DNA of 64,000 nt from Pseudomonadota bacterium. GTDB taxonomy: Bacteria; Myxococcota_A; Polyangia; Haliangiales; Haliangiaceae. Within the stretch, counting starts at the first letter, position 1. Each line of letters opens with the position of its first letter. The stretch lies in assembly GCA_022360315.1 (NCBI GenBank), contig JAKSDA010000617.1, positions 22,022-86,021 of the forward strand, given 5' to 3'. The notes beneath the pieces were generated by a model. The model did no database searches. It was not told where the DNA came from and worked only from the letters and a program-made list of their open reading frames with translations. Position numbers and translations under genes: made by a program. Below are positions 27,875 through 37,218 of the stretch, piece by piece.

Positions 27875-28741
27875 CTACGCCCGCACCGAGCGCAGAATCC
27901 TCCTGGCCCGGTGATAGACCTGATACAGGCCGAGCTTGGCCGCGTCGCGACTGGCAGAAGCACCGACTGGATGCGGGCTGAGGCCGAGGCTGCGCAGACG
28001 TGCGTTGAGCTGGTAAAGCCGCTCGCGATCGCGCGACGCGGCAGTGCGAAACGTGATCGAAAACGATACCGAGACCCCGTCGCCGTTTTTTACCCAATGT
28101 GGCACTGCCATGGGTACGTGCAGCGCCAGACCCGGAGTCAGCTCGAAGCGATCGCAGCGCCGAGCATATTCGTCGCGATACTCGAGATTGCGGTGGCTGT
28201 CAGAAGAAAAATAGTCCTCGAGGTCGAGCTCGCTGATGACAACTCGATCGGCCGGATCCCACACGCGCATCACCTTGCTGCCCCGGATCTGCAACAGAAA
28301 GTTCAATTCGGGATCCATGTGATAGGGCGTGACTGCACCGGGCGAAGAGACAAAAATAAACCCCTCGCGCTGATGCATATTGGGCTGGATCAATTCGGAA
28401 AGATCGCGGATCTCGTCGAGACACTGGTCGAGTAGAACCCGGTAGTCAGGATCGCTCTCGACCCGTTTGAGCACCAGCCACGAATCACAATGCTCGATCC
28501 GCTGCACGGTCTCCTCGGCCGAAAGTCCGTTTTGCGGCGTGAGATCCGGATCCTGATTTACCGGCAGGTCGCCAGCATTGTACTCGATCTGATCCGACGG
28601 CAATGTCTGCGCCAGCTCGACCAGGCGCTCGATCGCGAATAGCGGGTGGTCGGTCAGACGATGTCGGAGCGAGAAGGCGCGCCGGTCAAACTTGTTGTTA
28701 AACACCGATCGGTCGATATGCAGCAAAGGCTCGCTCATCAT
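27875..28741 (-). CDS. Cupin-like JmjC-type protein
   Basis: 288 residues from the ATG at 28741. The metal-binding pair is YHMDPELNFLLQIRG (His and Asp of HxD) and VPMAVPHWVKNG (distal His), the 2-oxoglutarate/Fe(II) cupin arrangement. The rest, including LPVNQDPDLTPQNGLSAEET, follows the bacterial cupin_8-like family of hydroxylases or lipid/peptide-modifying proteins. The start codon overlaps the stop of the FemAB-like gene as ATGA, so both are made from one message, in the order FemAB-like then cupin. Substrate unknown. Confidence 0.78.
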   Translation of the reverse strand: MMSEPLLHIDRSVFNNKFDRRAFSLRHRLTDHPLFAIERLVELAQTLPSDQIEYNAGDLPVNQDPDLTPQNGLSAEETVQRIEHCDSWLVLKRVESDPDYRVLLDQCLDEIRDLSELIQPNMHQREGFIFVSSPGAVTPYHMDPELNFLLQIRGSKVMRVWDPADRVVISELDLEDYFSSDSHRNLEYRDEYARRCDRFELTPGLALHVPMAVPHWVKNGDGVSVSFSITFRTAASRDRERLYQLNARLRSLGLSPHPVGASASRDAAKLGLYQVYHRARRILRSVRA

Positions 28742-30006
28742 CTCCCTTTCCAATCGGTTAACCAGGACGGCAACCGAGATGGCAACCATGTCGTGAGCAC
28801 ACGCCGGGCCACCTTTGCCAGGGGCAACGCTGCCATTGCGAGGTCGCTGCGGCGACGGCCGGATGATATCAGCAGATTCTCCACGGTCCGGCGTTCAGTC
28901 CACAAATGGTCGATCATCGGATGGCCGCTCTCGGCACACGAATCCATCCAGCGAATGCTGTCGTCGGCGCACACTCGCTCGATGTTGTCGAGTTCGAGCA
29001 ATACCCCTGGCGAATACCGGGCAAATTGCTCGTCAAATGCGATTTTGAATGCAAATGCACCGCCCTTGGCGAGCAGGTTGAGCTTGGCCGCGACCGGCCG
29101 GCCGTTGACCCGCAACGCTGTTGCCATGAGCCGACCGCGCCGATGAGCCTGGTCGGTCACCTGGCGCAGAAAGCGCAGATCGGCCGGTTTTTCGCGAAAC
29201 GCAGTCCTGGCTTGCCCTTTCCATCCCGACGCCTCGAGGTCGACAAATACGTCGATCAGCGTGTCGGCAGATTGCTCGGCAGTGAGCTCGACGACATCGA
29301 CAGGGCCGTGTTCGGCCAGGCGCCGGCGCTGGCGCCGGAACTCCTTGCGCCGTTTTCCGCTCAACGAAGCGCGCAAGTAGCTGTCGGCGTCGCGGTGCTG
29401 CGGTCGCAAAAAGGCCCGGGTCCAGCGCGCGCGCACCATGGTGAGCCACCCCCGCGCGCTCAACACGTCCAGGACGTGCTGATGCAGCGGGCCGTCGCCG
29501 GGAAACAGACGCAAGTCGAATAGACCGGCCGACTCGCGGTGCGCGGCAAACCAGTCGAAAAACCCGTCCAGGGTCGCTCGCTCGTAGCCTGTGCGGACCA
29601 GGGGTGCGCCCAAAAAGCAATAGTCGTCGAGCCATGGACGCAGGATCGTGACCGGCATGCGCAGCGTCGGGGCGACCCGCCGCAAGGGAAACAATCCGAC
29701 CAGAAGCGGCCGGAGTTCTTTGCGGGGTGGCCCCTTGGGCTGGCAGTGCACAAACACGAACCGCAACTCGGCCGCGGCACCAAACGCCGAGAGCGCCGGC
29801 AATAACATCCACGGCTCGTAAAACACGTTGGGCTCGACCGCATGATCGGCCAGATCCTGCCAGTCGGCCACGCGATCGGCCATTTCACCGGGGTTCGATA
29901 CTACGCTCACGTCGAGCTGTCGCGGCTCGAGCAGAGGCGATGGAGTGGCGGCCGAGGCGTGCAATAGAGCAATACAGTACGACGGGTCGGGCGACAATAG
30001 TAGCAA
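28738..30006 (-). CDS. FemAB/CelD-type GNAT acyltransferase-like protein
   Basis: 422 residues, but homology-like sequence begins only after about residue 32 (VSVVSNPGEMADRV), so the true start may lie downstream of 30006. The C-terminal half contains the BioF2/GNAT_6 core: SGKRRKEFRRQRRRLAEHG, VFVDLEASGWKGQARTAF, and ALRVNGRPVAAKLNLLAKGG then FDEQFARYSPGVLLELDNIE. Such proteins transfer acyl or aminoacyl groups to cell-wall or polysaccharide precursors. Translationally coupled to the downstream cupin gene. The C-terminus is basic and amphipathic and could sit at the membrane. Confidence 0.78.
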   Translation of the reverse strand: MLLLSPDPSYCIALLHASAATPSPLLEPRQLDVSVVSNPGEMADRVADWQDLADHAVEPNVFYEPWMLLPALSAFGAAAELRFVFVHCQPKGPPRKELRPLLVGLFPLRRVAPTLRMPVTILRPWLDDYCFLGAPLVRTGYERATLDGFFDWFAAHRESAGLFDLRLFPGDGPLHQHVLDVLSARGWLTMVRARWTRAFLRPQHRDADSYLRASLSGKRRKEFRRQRRRLAEHGPVDVVELTAEQSADTLIDVFVDLEASGWKGQARTAFREKPADLRFLRQVTDQAHRRGRLMATALRVNGRPVAAKLNLLAKGGAFAFKIAFDEQFARYSPGVLLELDNIERVCADDSIRWMDSCAESGHPMIDHLWTERRTVENLLISSGRRRSDLAMAALPLAKVARRVLTTWLPSRLPSWLTDWKGR

Positions 30007-30367
30007 AAATGTGGCCCGTCGAGCCGGCTGGCCGCCCGGTCACCTCATCGAATCAGCGCAAAAACTGGCCATCCCGGCCGATCTCACCCGGTCCGTCAAG
30101 CACGTAGATCCCAGCAGAGTGGACCTTGCTCGCGCTGTCAAAGGTGATTTGATAACTCGCATTGTCGCACCGAGCACCGAGGCGGAAGGCCAATGATCGT
30201 GCCGATGAGTCAGAGCAAGACTCCTGCCACGCCCGAAGCACGTGAATCGCGGACATCTGGCCATAAATGACCTGTTGCATTGCAAAACGCGCGTTGCGTT
30301 TCACGACACCACCGACTGTCTGGTCAGTCAGTGGTGAACAGGGTATTGTCGCTCGGTTCAGTCAGAG
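30007..30367. other. Divergent intergenic region
   Basis: About 360 bases between divergent genes. An imperfect direct repeat (TCAGTCAGTGGTGAAC at 30324-30339, TCAGTCAGAGGTGAAC at 30358-30373) places a near copy of the downstream start region 34 bases before it. A short minus-strand frame is listed separately. Confidence 0.45.
30053..30304 (-). CDS. Hypothetical small protein, doubtful
   Basis: 83 residues from a GTG at 30304 (an ATG lies 8 codons later). Composition is fairly protein-like (SLAFRLGARCDNASYQITF, then YVLDGPGEIGRDG), unlike the Arg-rich shadows around it, but there is no good ribosome site and no recognised family. It could be a real small gene upstream of the FemAB-like gene or a chance frame. 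Confidence 0.25.
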   Translation of the reverse strand: MKRNARFAMQQVIYGQMSAIHVLRAWQESCSDSSARSLAFRLGARCDNASYQITFDSASKVHSAGIYVLDGPGEIGRDGQFLR

Positions 30368-31495
30368 GTGAACGTGCGCACGATTGATCATTGCTATCAA
30401 GATCCGTTAGATGCCATCTGGCTGGTGACAGCGCACCGTATTGGTCTGCGGGTCGAACGTTCGGGCCAGGTCTATGCGTCGACCGATGGCCGGGGACGTT
30501 TGCTTGTGGGCGAGGCTCGAACGCTGGACCCGGACGACAGTCTGGCTCAGATGGTTTTCCACGAGCTCTGTCATTCGCTGATCGAGGGGCCGGACGCGTT
30601 CGATCGACCGGACTGGGGACTGGACAATACCGGGCCACGGGATATCGCTCGAGAGCGGGCGTGCCTGCGTCTGCAGGCGACGCTTGCGGCCGAGTATGGT
30701 CTGCGGGGTTTTTTGGCTCCGACCACCGAGTTTCGCAGTTTTTACGATGAGCTCGCCTCCGACCCACTGCAGCCCCGGCGGGATTGGACAGTGGTACTGG
30801 CAATACTGGGCCTACGCCATGCCGACAAGCCGCCATGGGCACCGCATTTGCGCGAGGCGCTGCGGGCCACGGCCGAGATCGCGCGGACTGCGCGGCAACT
30901 GATCGGCCCCGACAGTGCGGTTGCAGACTCTCGACCCATGCTTTGGCGGCTCGTCGATCGGCTGCCCGAGCGCCATCGAGTGGGCTTTCCCGGCGCGGTT
31001 GAAGACGATGTCGAGCGCGCTTGCGGCAATTGTGCGTGGCGGTATCGAGGTGGGCCAGGCCGGCCAGTCGACCGTTGTCGCCAGGCCGACGGCGTTCGTG
31101 TCGAGGCCGACTGGCCGGGGTGCAATCGCTGGGAGGCCGAACTCGACTGCCGTGAATGTGCTGCTTGCTGCCGCGATGCCTATCACTCGGTCACCGTGTC
31201 GCGGCGCGATCCGATGCTTCGCAACCATCCCGACCTGGTGGTCGATCGCGGCTCTTATGTCGAGCTCAGGCGCATCGGCCACCCGCGGGGCAATCACTGT
31301 GCAGCGCTCGGCGGCGGTATCTACAGCACCGACCCCGGCGATGCTCGCCCGGCCGGCGACGATCCGGCCGGACAGGCGCCATGGCGACCGTATGGGTGCG
31401 CGATTTATGCCGATCGACCGCGTCCTTGCCGCGAATTCGAAACTGGCGGTCAGCACTGCCTGACCGCGCGACGCCGGGTTGGCTTGAGTCGATAG
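30368..31495 (+). CDS. Fusion of a zinc-protease-like domain and a YkgJ-type cysteine cluster
   Basis: 375 residues from the GTG at 30368. Residues about 30-95 contain MVFHELCHSLIEG, an HExxH zinc site, in a small metallopeptidase-like domain. The region 215-250 has a CGNCAWRYRGGPG segment and a second CRQADG / CNRW pair. Residues about 265-365 form a YkgJ-like cluster: DCRECAACCRDAYHSV, then NHCAAL, YGCAIYADRPRPCREF and GGQHC. YkgJ domains bind zinc or iron. The combination is unusual and I know no characterised example. Function unknown; metal sensing or handling is a guess. The gene stands alone. Confidence 0.7.
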   Translation: MNVRTIDHCYQDPLDAIWLVTAHRIGLRVERSGQVYASTDGRGRLLVGEARTLDPDDSLAQMVFHELCHSLIEGPDAFDRPDWGLDNTGPRDIARERACLRLQATLAAEYGLRGFLAPTTEFRSFYDELASDPLQPRRDWTVVLAILGLRHADKPPWAPHLREALRATAEIARTARQLIGPDSAVADSRPMLWRLVDRLPERHRVGFPGAVEDDVERACGNCAWRYRGGPGRPVDRCRQADGVRVEADWPGCNRWEAELDCRECAACCRDAYHSVTVSRRDPMLRNHPDLVVDRGSYVELRRIGHPRGNHCAALGGGIYSTDPGDARPAGDDPAGQAPWRPYGCAIYADRPRPCREFETGGQHCLTARRRVGLSR

Positions 31496-31543
31496 TGTCG
31501 TGCCAGCCGTCCGGCGAAGTCCCTGAAACTCCTCTTCGCTGCG

Positions 31544-34500
31544 CTAACGCGGGCTCTGCGCGGTGCCGCTCCGCACCGCCAACCAGCGCTCGATGGTCCG
31601 CACAGTTGGCTCGAAGGCGTCCTGATCAGACAGCGCCCTGTAGGCCAGTTCGGCCAGTTTCATGGCCCGTGCGCGATCGACGCTGACAATGACACGAGCC
31701 AGGGCGAAGCGCGCTATGGCCAGACGATGCGGGTTGCCGCCGTGATTGGCCAAGATCGCCACTGCTCGCTCCAGCTGCCCACCGGCCCGGGCCAGCTCGG
31801 ACCGGCCCGCATAACAATCACCCAGTGCCGCATGGGTTCGGCCGACATATGGATGTCGATCGCCGATCTGCGTTTCATACGCATGTAACGCCTCGCCAAG
31901 ATACTCGAGACCAGACCGGTATTGCCGCTGAGCACACAACGACCGGCCGAGGTGAAAAAGGGCCGCCGCGACAATGGGATGGTCCGCTCCGTAGGTCGCC
32001 CTGGCCATGGTGAGAGCCTGCTCGTGATGAGGCTGAGCTCGGTCGGCTCGGCCGCGATCGGTCAAGAGCTCGCCGCTGGCGTTGAGCGTGCGGGCCAGCG
32101 ACGCCACATTGGGATTGTCAGCCGCCCGGTACCGGGTTAGCGCCTTCTGAAAATACCAACGCGCCTCCTCATCCCGGCCCAGTCGGGCCAACGAAATGCC
32201 CACGTCAGTCAACGCTCCCGCATGCTTGGTGATCATATCGGGCAGCGCTGCAAAAATTTGCAGGGCGTCCCGATGCACAGCCAGGGCCTCGGCATACTGG
32301 CCTCGCTGCACCAAGAGCTGCCCCCGGTTGCCCATACTAGCGCCGAGAAATCGGCTGTCCTTGCCGTACCCCCGCGACAGAATGGCGATACTCTCCTCCA
32401 CGTGCAATTCGGCCCGCCGGTAGTCGCCCAGGTCGAAGCGGAGTGAAGCCACATCGGATAAGAGTACGCCGACTCGGGGGTGCTCCGACCCGTAGATCTG
32501 ATTGGCCAGCTCCATGGCTCGTTGGTAATACTCGAGCGCCCGTCGGTACTGTCCCTGCTTTTGCAGGGCAGACCCGAGGTTGTTGACAGAGGACAGCGTG
32601 TTGGGATCGATGGCGCCATGATTGCGTTCCGCGATGGACAGGGCGCGCTCGAAGTGAACCTGGGCCTCGGCAAATCGCTCGGCATCGTAGGCCGCACGTC
32701 CCTGGGCGTTGGCCAGGGTGGCGCGATCCTGGTCGCGTCCCGACCGGCGAATGGCCGCCTCGGCTCGAAGCATGAGGTCAGCGCGCTTCGCGCTGTCAGC
32801 CACCCAGTACACCCGAAAACTCAATGCCTGGGACGCAATCTGGTCGTGCGCGCTGGCCTCGGCGGTAAAAATGGCACTGTCGAGCATCTCTGCCGCGCGC
32901 TCGTTCCAACCGTTCCTGGAGTAGAGCATTCCGGTCAGGAATTGTGCCTCGGCGAGAAGCGGCAGATAGTCGAGCCCCCGCGCCTCGGATAGGATGACCT
33001 CGGCGTCGGCCAGCGCATCCCGATACAGGCCCAGGTCGGATACCGCCTGAATTTTAGCTATTTGATTGCGCAGCGTTTCAATTCGAGTGCGGACCAATGC
33101 GCTGTCCGGCCTTTCGATACGCGATGACAAGACCTCGGCCCGGGAGCAATCGGATACCGGGGGCAGGGCGTACACAGCGCGGACCGCGTCGGGTATGGCC
33201 TCCTGTCCCGCCGGTGCGCCCAGGGTATCGACCAGGGCGCCGAACCGGGACAGCCTTCGCGTCAAACAGTTCATGCGCCGATCCAGGAGCTGGCCGGATT
33301 GCGCCCTGTCCACCCAGGTGGCCTCGCAGGCGTCTCTATAGGCGGCGACCCAGCCGCGGGCATATGCGGTCAACGACGAATCCACACGCTGCCACGAGGT
33401 CGCGGCATAACCGATATTGCTGGCCAAAAACGCCTCTCGAAGCGATTTTTTGACCTCGGGCCGCCATACTGCGTCCATCTTGTCGCGGCCGCGCTGGCAC
33501 ATCGCGTCGGCGGTCAGTCCGTCGTCGTACAGCCCGAGGCGACGGGGCATAAGGGCCATCGCGAGTGCCATTGCCACGATCAGCGCCCAGGTGATTCGCC
33601 TGCGCGACTGAGATACTCGCTTGACATCCAGTGCGGCCAGAAGTTCGCCCATGGACGGCCAGCGTTTATCCGGCTGTGCGGCCAATCCGCGAATGACGGC
33701 TCGGTGCACCCAGTGGGGCACCCGGCGCTTGCGCCGCTGCTTGACCAGTTGCAGACGCAGCTTGCACTCGGCCAGTGCCGACCAGTTTTTGGCCTTGAAT
33801 GGCAGGGCACCGTAGAGAGCCTCGTAGAGGGCAACGCAGAAGCTGTACTGATCGCTCTGCGCGGTCGGCCGGCGGCCCAGTAGTTGCTCGGGAGCCATAT
33901 ACGCAGGTGTCCCCAAAAGAGTGCCGTCGACCGTGATGCGCTGGTCGAGCCGACTGGGCTGCGAGTCGAGCGATGACCGAACACTCGATACGTCGCTGTC
34001 GTCCCCGGTCGATCCCTCGCCGGCGCCGACCTCGAAGATTCGCCGTACGTCGGTCGTTGAGCCGCTTTCGACCTCGGCCGATCGCCCTGTTCCACGGTCG
34101 GTCGAGCCAACGATAGCGCTCTCGTGCAGTGACGTGGCAAGGCCGAAGTCGGCGACTCGAATGCGGCCATCCCGGCCCATGAGCACGTTGGACGGCTTAA
34201 AATCGCGGTGAATGATGTCGGCCCGGTGAGCGGCAGCCAGACCGCGGCCGGCCTGTACGAAGACGTCGAGCACTTCCTGCCAGCCGCGCCGCTGCTCACG
34301 TATCCATTGCTTGAGTGTAAACCCGTCGACCAATTCCATCGCAATGAAGAGAGCGCCCTCCACCACGCCGATGTCGAATACGGTAATGACATTGGGATGG
34401 TTGAGCTGGGCAATGGCGAGCGCTTCGCGATACAGACGCGCGCGCCGCTCGGTCGAGATCGCACCGACTTTATCCCTCTCCTTGCCCTTGCCCAGGCGCT

Positions 34501-34741
34501 GGCGCAGGCGCTTTACCGCCACATTGCGCTGCAACTCCGGGTCGTATGCTGCATATACAACGCTCATCCCACCCGCTCCGATGCGCTCACCCAACTGGTA
34601 ACGACCCAGCTGGATCCCGGTCAATAGACCGCTTTCCTCGCCCACAGCCATGCCGAGCGACTCGCTGGCGATCTGCGTGGTGCGCGTGACCTCGTCGATC
34701 GTATCAAGAGGATGGCTGGATTCGTCCTCTAAACGGCCCAT
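31544..34741 (-). CDS. Ser/Thr protein kinase with C-terminal TPR array
   Basis: 1065 residues from the ATG at 34741. Kinase domain about 48-390: ERIGAGGMSVVY (glycine loop), AVKRL (Lys77), HRDFKPSN (Asp180) and DFG at 198-200. Between DFG and GTPAYMAPEQ there is an insertion of about 60 residues rich in Ser, Thr and Asp, much longer than normal, so the activation loop may carry several phosphosites. One membrane helix follows (WALIVAMALAMALMPRRL). The extracytoplasmic part has about ten TPR units (LSSVNNLGSALQKQGQYRRA and similar). Typical of myxobacterial STK-TPR proteins; partners are unknown. It is not in an operon. Confidence 0.93.
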   Translation of the reverse strand: MGRLEDESSHPLDTIDEVTRTTQIASESLGMAVGEESGLLTGIQLGRYQLGERIGAGGMSVVYAAYDPELQRNVAVKRLRQRLGKGKERDKVGAISTERRARLYREALAIAQLNHPNVITVFDIGVVEGALFIAMELVDGFTLKQWIREQRRGWQEVLDVFVQAGRGLAAAHRADIIHRDFKPSNVLMGRDGRIRVADFGLATSLHESAIVGSTDRGTGRSAEVESGSTTDVRRIFEVGAGEGSTGDDSDVSSVRSSLDSQPSRLDQRITVDGTLLGTPAYMAPEQLLGRRPTAQSDQYSFCVALYEALYGALPFKAKNWSALAECKLRLQLVKQRRKRRVPHWVHRAVIRGLAAQPDKRWPSMGELLAALDVKRVSQSRRRITWALIVAMALAMALMPRRLGLYDDGLTADAMCQRGRDKMDAVWRPEVKKSLREAFLASNIGYAATSWQRVDSSLTAYARGWVAAYRDACEATWVDRAQSGQLLDRRMNCLTRRLSRFGALVDTLGAPAGQEAIPDAVRAVYALPPVSDCSRAEVLSSRIERPDSALVRTRIETLRNQIAKIQAVSDLGLYRDALADAEVILSEARGLDYLPLLAEAQFLTGMLYSRNGWNERAAEMLDSAIFTAEASAHDQIASQALSFRVYWVADSAKRADLMLRAEAAIRRSGRDQDRATLANAQGRAAYDAERFAEAQVHFERALSIAERNHGAIDPNTLSSVNNLGSALQKQGQYRRALEYYQRAMELANQIYGSEHPRVGVLLSDVASLRFDLGDYRRAELHVEESIAILSRGYGKDSRFLGASMGNRGQLLVQRGQYAEALAVHRDALQIFAALPDMITKHAGALTDVGISLARLGRDEEARWYFQKALTRYRAADNPNVASLARTLNASGELLTDRGRADRAQPHHEQALTMARATYGADHPIVAAALFHLGRSLCAQRQYRSGLEYLGEALHAYETQIGDRHPYVGRTHAALGDCYAGRSELARAGGQLERAVAILANHGGNPHRLAIARFALARVIVSVDRARAMKLAELAYRALSDQDAFEPTVRTIERWLAVRSGTAQSPR

Positions 34742-34992
34742 GAATGCCCTTCTCGATAGTAACTTGAATACGCTCTGTTCACGCTCGAGAAGTGATCGGC
34801 AGCGAGAAATCGCCACCACATTTGTGCTGACTCATTTTGGGACGATTGCATGATTTCATGTTTGTCATGTGCAAATAATGCGCTCTGTCCGACGCAACGC
34901 AGTGCATTACTTGACAGACTCGGTGATCGCCTGGACGCCGGCAGGGGATGGCAGGTGGCGTGGTTACCGAGACTGGCGGCCGGGCCGGCCGG

Positions 34993-36285
34993 TCATGCGA
35001 TCGACGTGGGGCGAGTGAAATACGCTTCCATGCAATCACATGCGCGGCGGATCTCGTCACAGCATGCATGGACGAGTGCTTGCGCTGTGCAGTCGGGATG
35101 TGCGTGGTAGTAGGCCAGGGCAGACTGGCCATTGAAGTCGCAGGTGGCCAGCCGCAGGGTCAATGTTTCGGGTTCGTCACCAAACGCGGTTCCGGGCAGG
35201 GTTGCCACGCGGGCCGTGGTGAGAAGGTCGGCGGCCAGCTGATCGCTGGTGGTGACACCGCGCTCGGCGAGTGCCTCGCGAAACGGCGCAAAGTCGGGAT
35301 ACAGATAAAAGGCACCGTGGAGTGCTGGGTAGGCGACGCCGAACGAGCTCAAGCGGTCGCGCACATAGGCAGTGATCAGCTGATGAATTGCCGTGCACGA
35401 CGCGATGTATTGCTCGAGTTCGCGGTGTCCGCTGCACGCGCTGACCGCGGCGTATTGCGCCGGTGCAGACACTGCGGACCAGATCTCGCTGGCGATACAG
35501 AGCAAGGCGTCGAACAATGCGGGTTGCGCTGTGGGCACCATGGCAAAGCCGATGCGATACCCACCCAGCGAGAGATGTTTGGACAGACCGGTGGTGATCA
35601 CGGTGTTTTCGGGATAGAACGCGGCAATGCTGCGGTGATTGCCGCGAAAGTCGACCAGGCCGTAGATCTCGTCGGAGATGACCACGAGGCCGTGTGTACG
35701 GCAAACTGCGGCGATCTCCTCCAGTGCTGTGGTGTCCAGGCTCAGGCCAGTGGGATTGTTGGGATAGTTGAGAATCAGTTTGGTCGGATGTTTGCCCTCC
35801 CGCCTGGCAGCAGCGATGGTCCGGTCCAGCTGCTCGGCAGCGATGTGACGCGAGTCGGCAGTGGGTACCTTGATCACGCGGTCGTCGGTCATGATCACCT
35901 GGGGCGCGTAGCTAACCCACGACGGGACTGGCATGAGCAGATCGCCGGCGACAGCGAGCTGGACGGCGAAAATGAGCTCCTTGCTGCCCGACCCGACCAT
36001 GCAGGTATAGCCGTCGGCAGCAAAGCCCAGCCGGGCCGAAAAATAATCCAGTGCTGCGCTGCGCAGAGGTGCCAGGCCGGCCGAGGGCAAGTACATGTTC
36101 TTGTCGGCGTGTTGGCCCAGGCTCCGCTGAATTGTCTCGTGCACCGGAAACGGAGATTGCCCGAAACCCAGGTGCAGGACGTCTTGACCCGCTTGCCTTG
36201 CCGCCACCACCTGTTGGTTGACGTCGAGGGTGGCAGACATCCGTACCGCGGCGATCGACCGACGCAGTGTGAGATGTGGGTTCAT
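34993..36285 (-). CDS. PLP-dependent aminotransferase, class I/II
   Basis: 430 residues. Fold-type I landmarks: VGSGSKELIFA (phosphate contact), NYPNNPTG, VVISDEIYGLVDF with the PLP-contacting Asp, and the Schiff-base lysine in TTGLSKHLSLGGYRIGF; the C-terminal arginine region is LTLRLATCDFNG. It should exchange the amino group between an amino acid and a 2-oxo acid. The closest pattern is aspartate/tyrosine-type aminotransferases. The start overlaps the stop of the upstream SDR gene as ATGA (36282-36285), so the two are coupled, SDR first. Confidence 0.9.
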   Translation of the reverse strand: MNPHLTLRRSIAAVRMSATLDVNQQVVAARQAGQDVLHLGFGQSPFPVHETIQRSLGQHADKNMYLPSAGLAPLRSAALDYFSARLGFAADGYTCMVGSGSKELIFAVQLAVAGDLLMPVPSWVSYAPQVIMTDDRVIKVPTADSRHIAAEQLDRTIAAARREGKHPTKLILNYPNNPTGLSLDTTALEEIAAVCRTHGLVVISDEIYGLVDFRGNHRSIAAFYPENTVITTGLSKHLSLGGYRIGFAMVPTAQPALFDALLCIASEIWSAVSAPAQYAAVSACSGHRELEQYIASCTAIHQLITAYVRDRLSSFGVAYPALHGAFYLYPDFAPFREALAERGVTTSDQLAADLLTTARVATLPGTAFGDEPETLTLRLATCDFNGQSALAYYHAHPDCTAQALVHACCDEIRRACDCMEAYFTRPTSIA

Positions 36286-37112
36286 ATACTGTCTCCGTTG
36301 TTTTTTGTATCAGCTCTGCGTCTCCTGGCCAGCACCTCGAGTCCTTTTTTCTCGGCCCGACGGGTGGCCGCGCGAAGCATGCGCGGGAGCACGCCGATCA
36401 GGCGCGCCGCCGAGCCCTGTAGTCGGGGCAGGACCACCTCGGCGCGCCTGGTTCTCGCTGCGCTGTAGATCGCGCGGGCCACTTGCTCGGGGCTGAGTGC
36501 CGGATCCGAGAAAGCGACGGCATTGGAGTCCTGGCCGATCTGTTTGCGCAGCATGCCGGTTTCGACGGCACCCGGGCAGATCAGGGTGAAGTCGATGGGA
36601 TCGTCCTCGTGCTCGAGCGCGACTCCGTGATGAAACGCTCTCACTGCGTGCTTGGTCGCCGAATACACGGTTTGCCCTTTGAGCGGCACGAACGCGGCCA
36701 GACTGGCCACGTTGATCACGTGGCCGTGCTTTTGCGCGTTAAAACGCGGCACCACAGCGCTCACGCCATTGATGAGGCCGAGCAGGTTGACCGCGATCAT
36801 GTGCTCGATCTGCTCGGGGGTCTGATCTCGCACCCAGCCGGTATGGAGCAGGCCGGCGTTGTTGACCAGAGTGTCGACCGCGCCGAACCTGGCCCACGCT
36901 TGGTCGAGGGCACTCGCCCAGCCCTTTACGCTGCGGACATCGAGCAAGACCGGTAGCGCGCGTCGGCCCAGCGCGCGACACCGCTCGGTCGCCGCGGTTT
37001 CGTCGATATCCGCCACCACCACGCGGTGCCCGTGGTCGATCACGAGCTCCGCCAACCTGGCGCCAATGCCGTTGCCGCCACCAGTGATGAAGAAAACCGA
37101 GTTCAGTTTCAT
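36282..37112 (-). CDS. SDR-family oxidoreductase
   Basis: 276 residues from the ATG at 37112. The nucleotide site is ITGGGNGIGARLA, then VVVADIDE (Asp fits NAD(H) preference), LVNNAGLL, NVASLAAFVPLKG and the catalytic YSATK. The C-terminal extension (SAARTRRAEVVLPRLQGSAARL) is longer and more hydrophobic than in ordinary SDRs, as in SDR proteins that sit on membranes and act on lipophilic substrates. Coupled to the aminotransferase gene downstream. Substrate not predictable. Confidence 0.88.
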   Translation of the reverse strand: MKLNSVFFITGGGNGIGARLAELVIDHGHRVVVADIDETAATERCRALGRRALPVLLDVRSVKGWASALDQAWARFGAVDTLVNNAGLLHTGWVRDQTPEQIEHMIAVNLLGLINGVSAVVPRFNAQKHGHVINVASLAAFVPLKGQTVYSATKHAVRAFHHGVALEHEDDPIDFTLICPGAVETGMLRKQIGQDSNAVAFSDPALSPEQVARAIYSAARTRRAEVVLPRLQGSAARLIGVLPRMLRAATRRAEKKGLEVLARRRRADTKNNGDSI

Positions 37113-37218
37113 GCGCCGATCCTTCGAATGCAACCCGAGCCATCCCAACCCGCTGGGATCGATGTTGACACGGGGCAAACGAAATTGAAACGGCGCGCGA
37201 TTCAGACCCGACCGCGGC

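Noticed and set aside
34948..36468. 506-codon plus-strand frame opposite the aminotransferase
   Set aside because: Antisense shadow; the minus strand has the PLP lysine and NPTG motifs.
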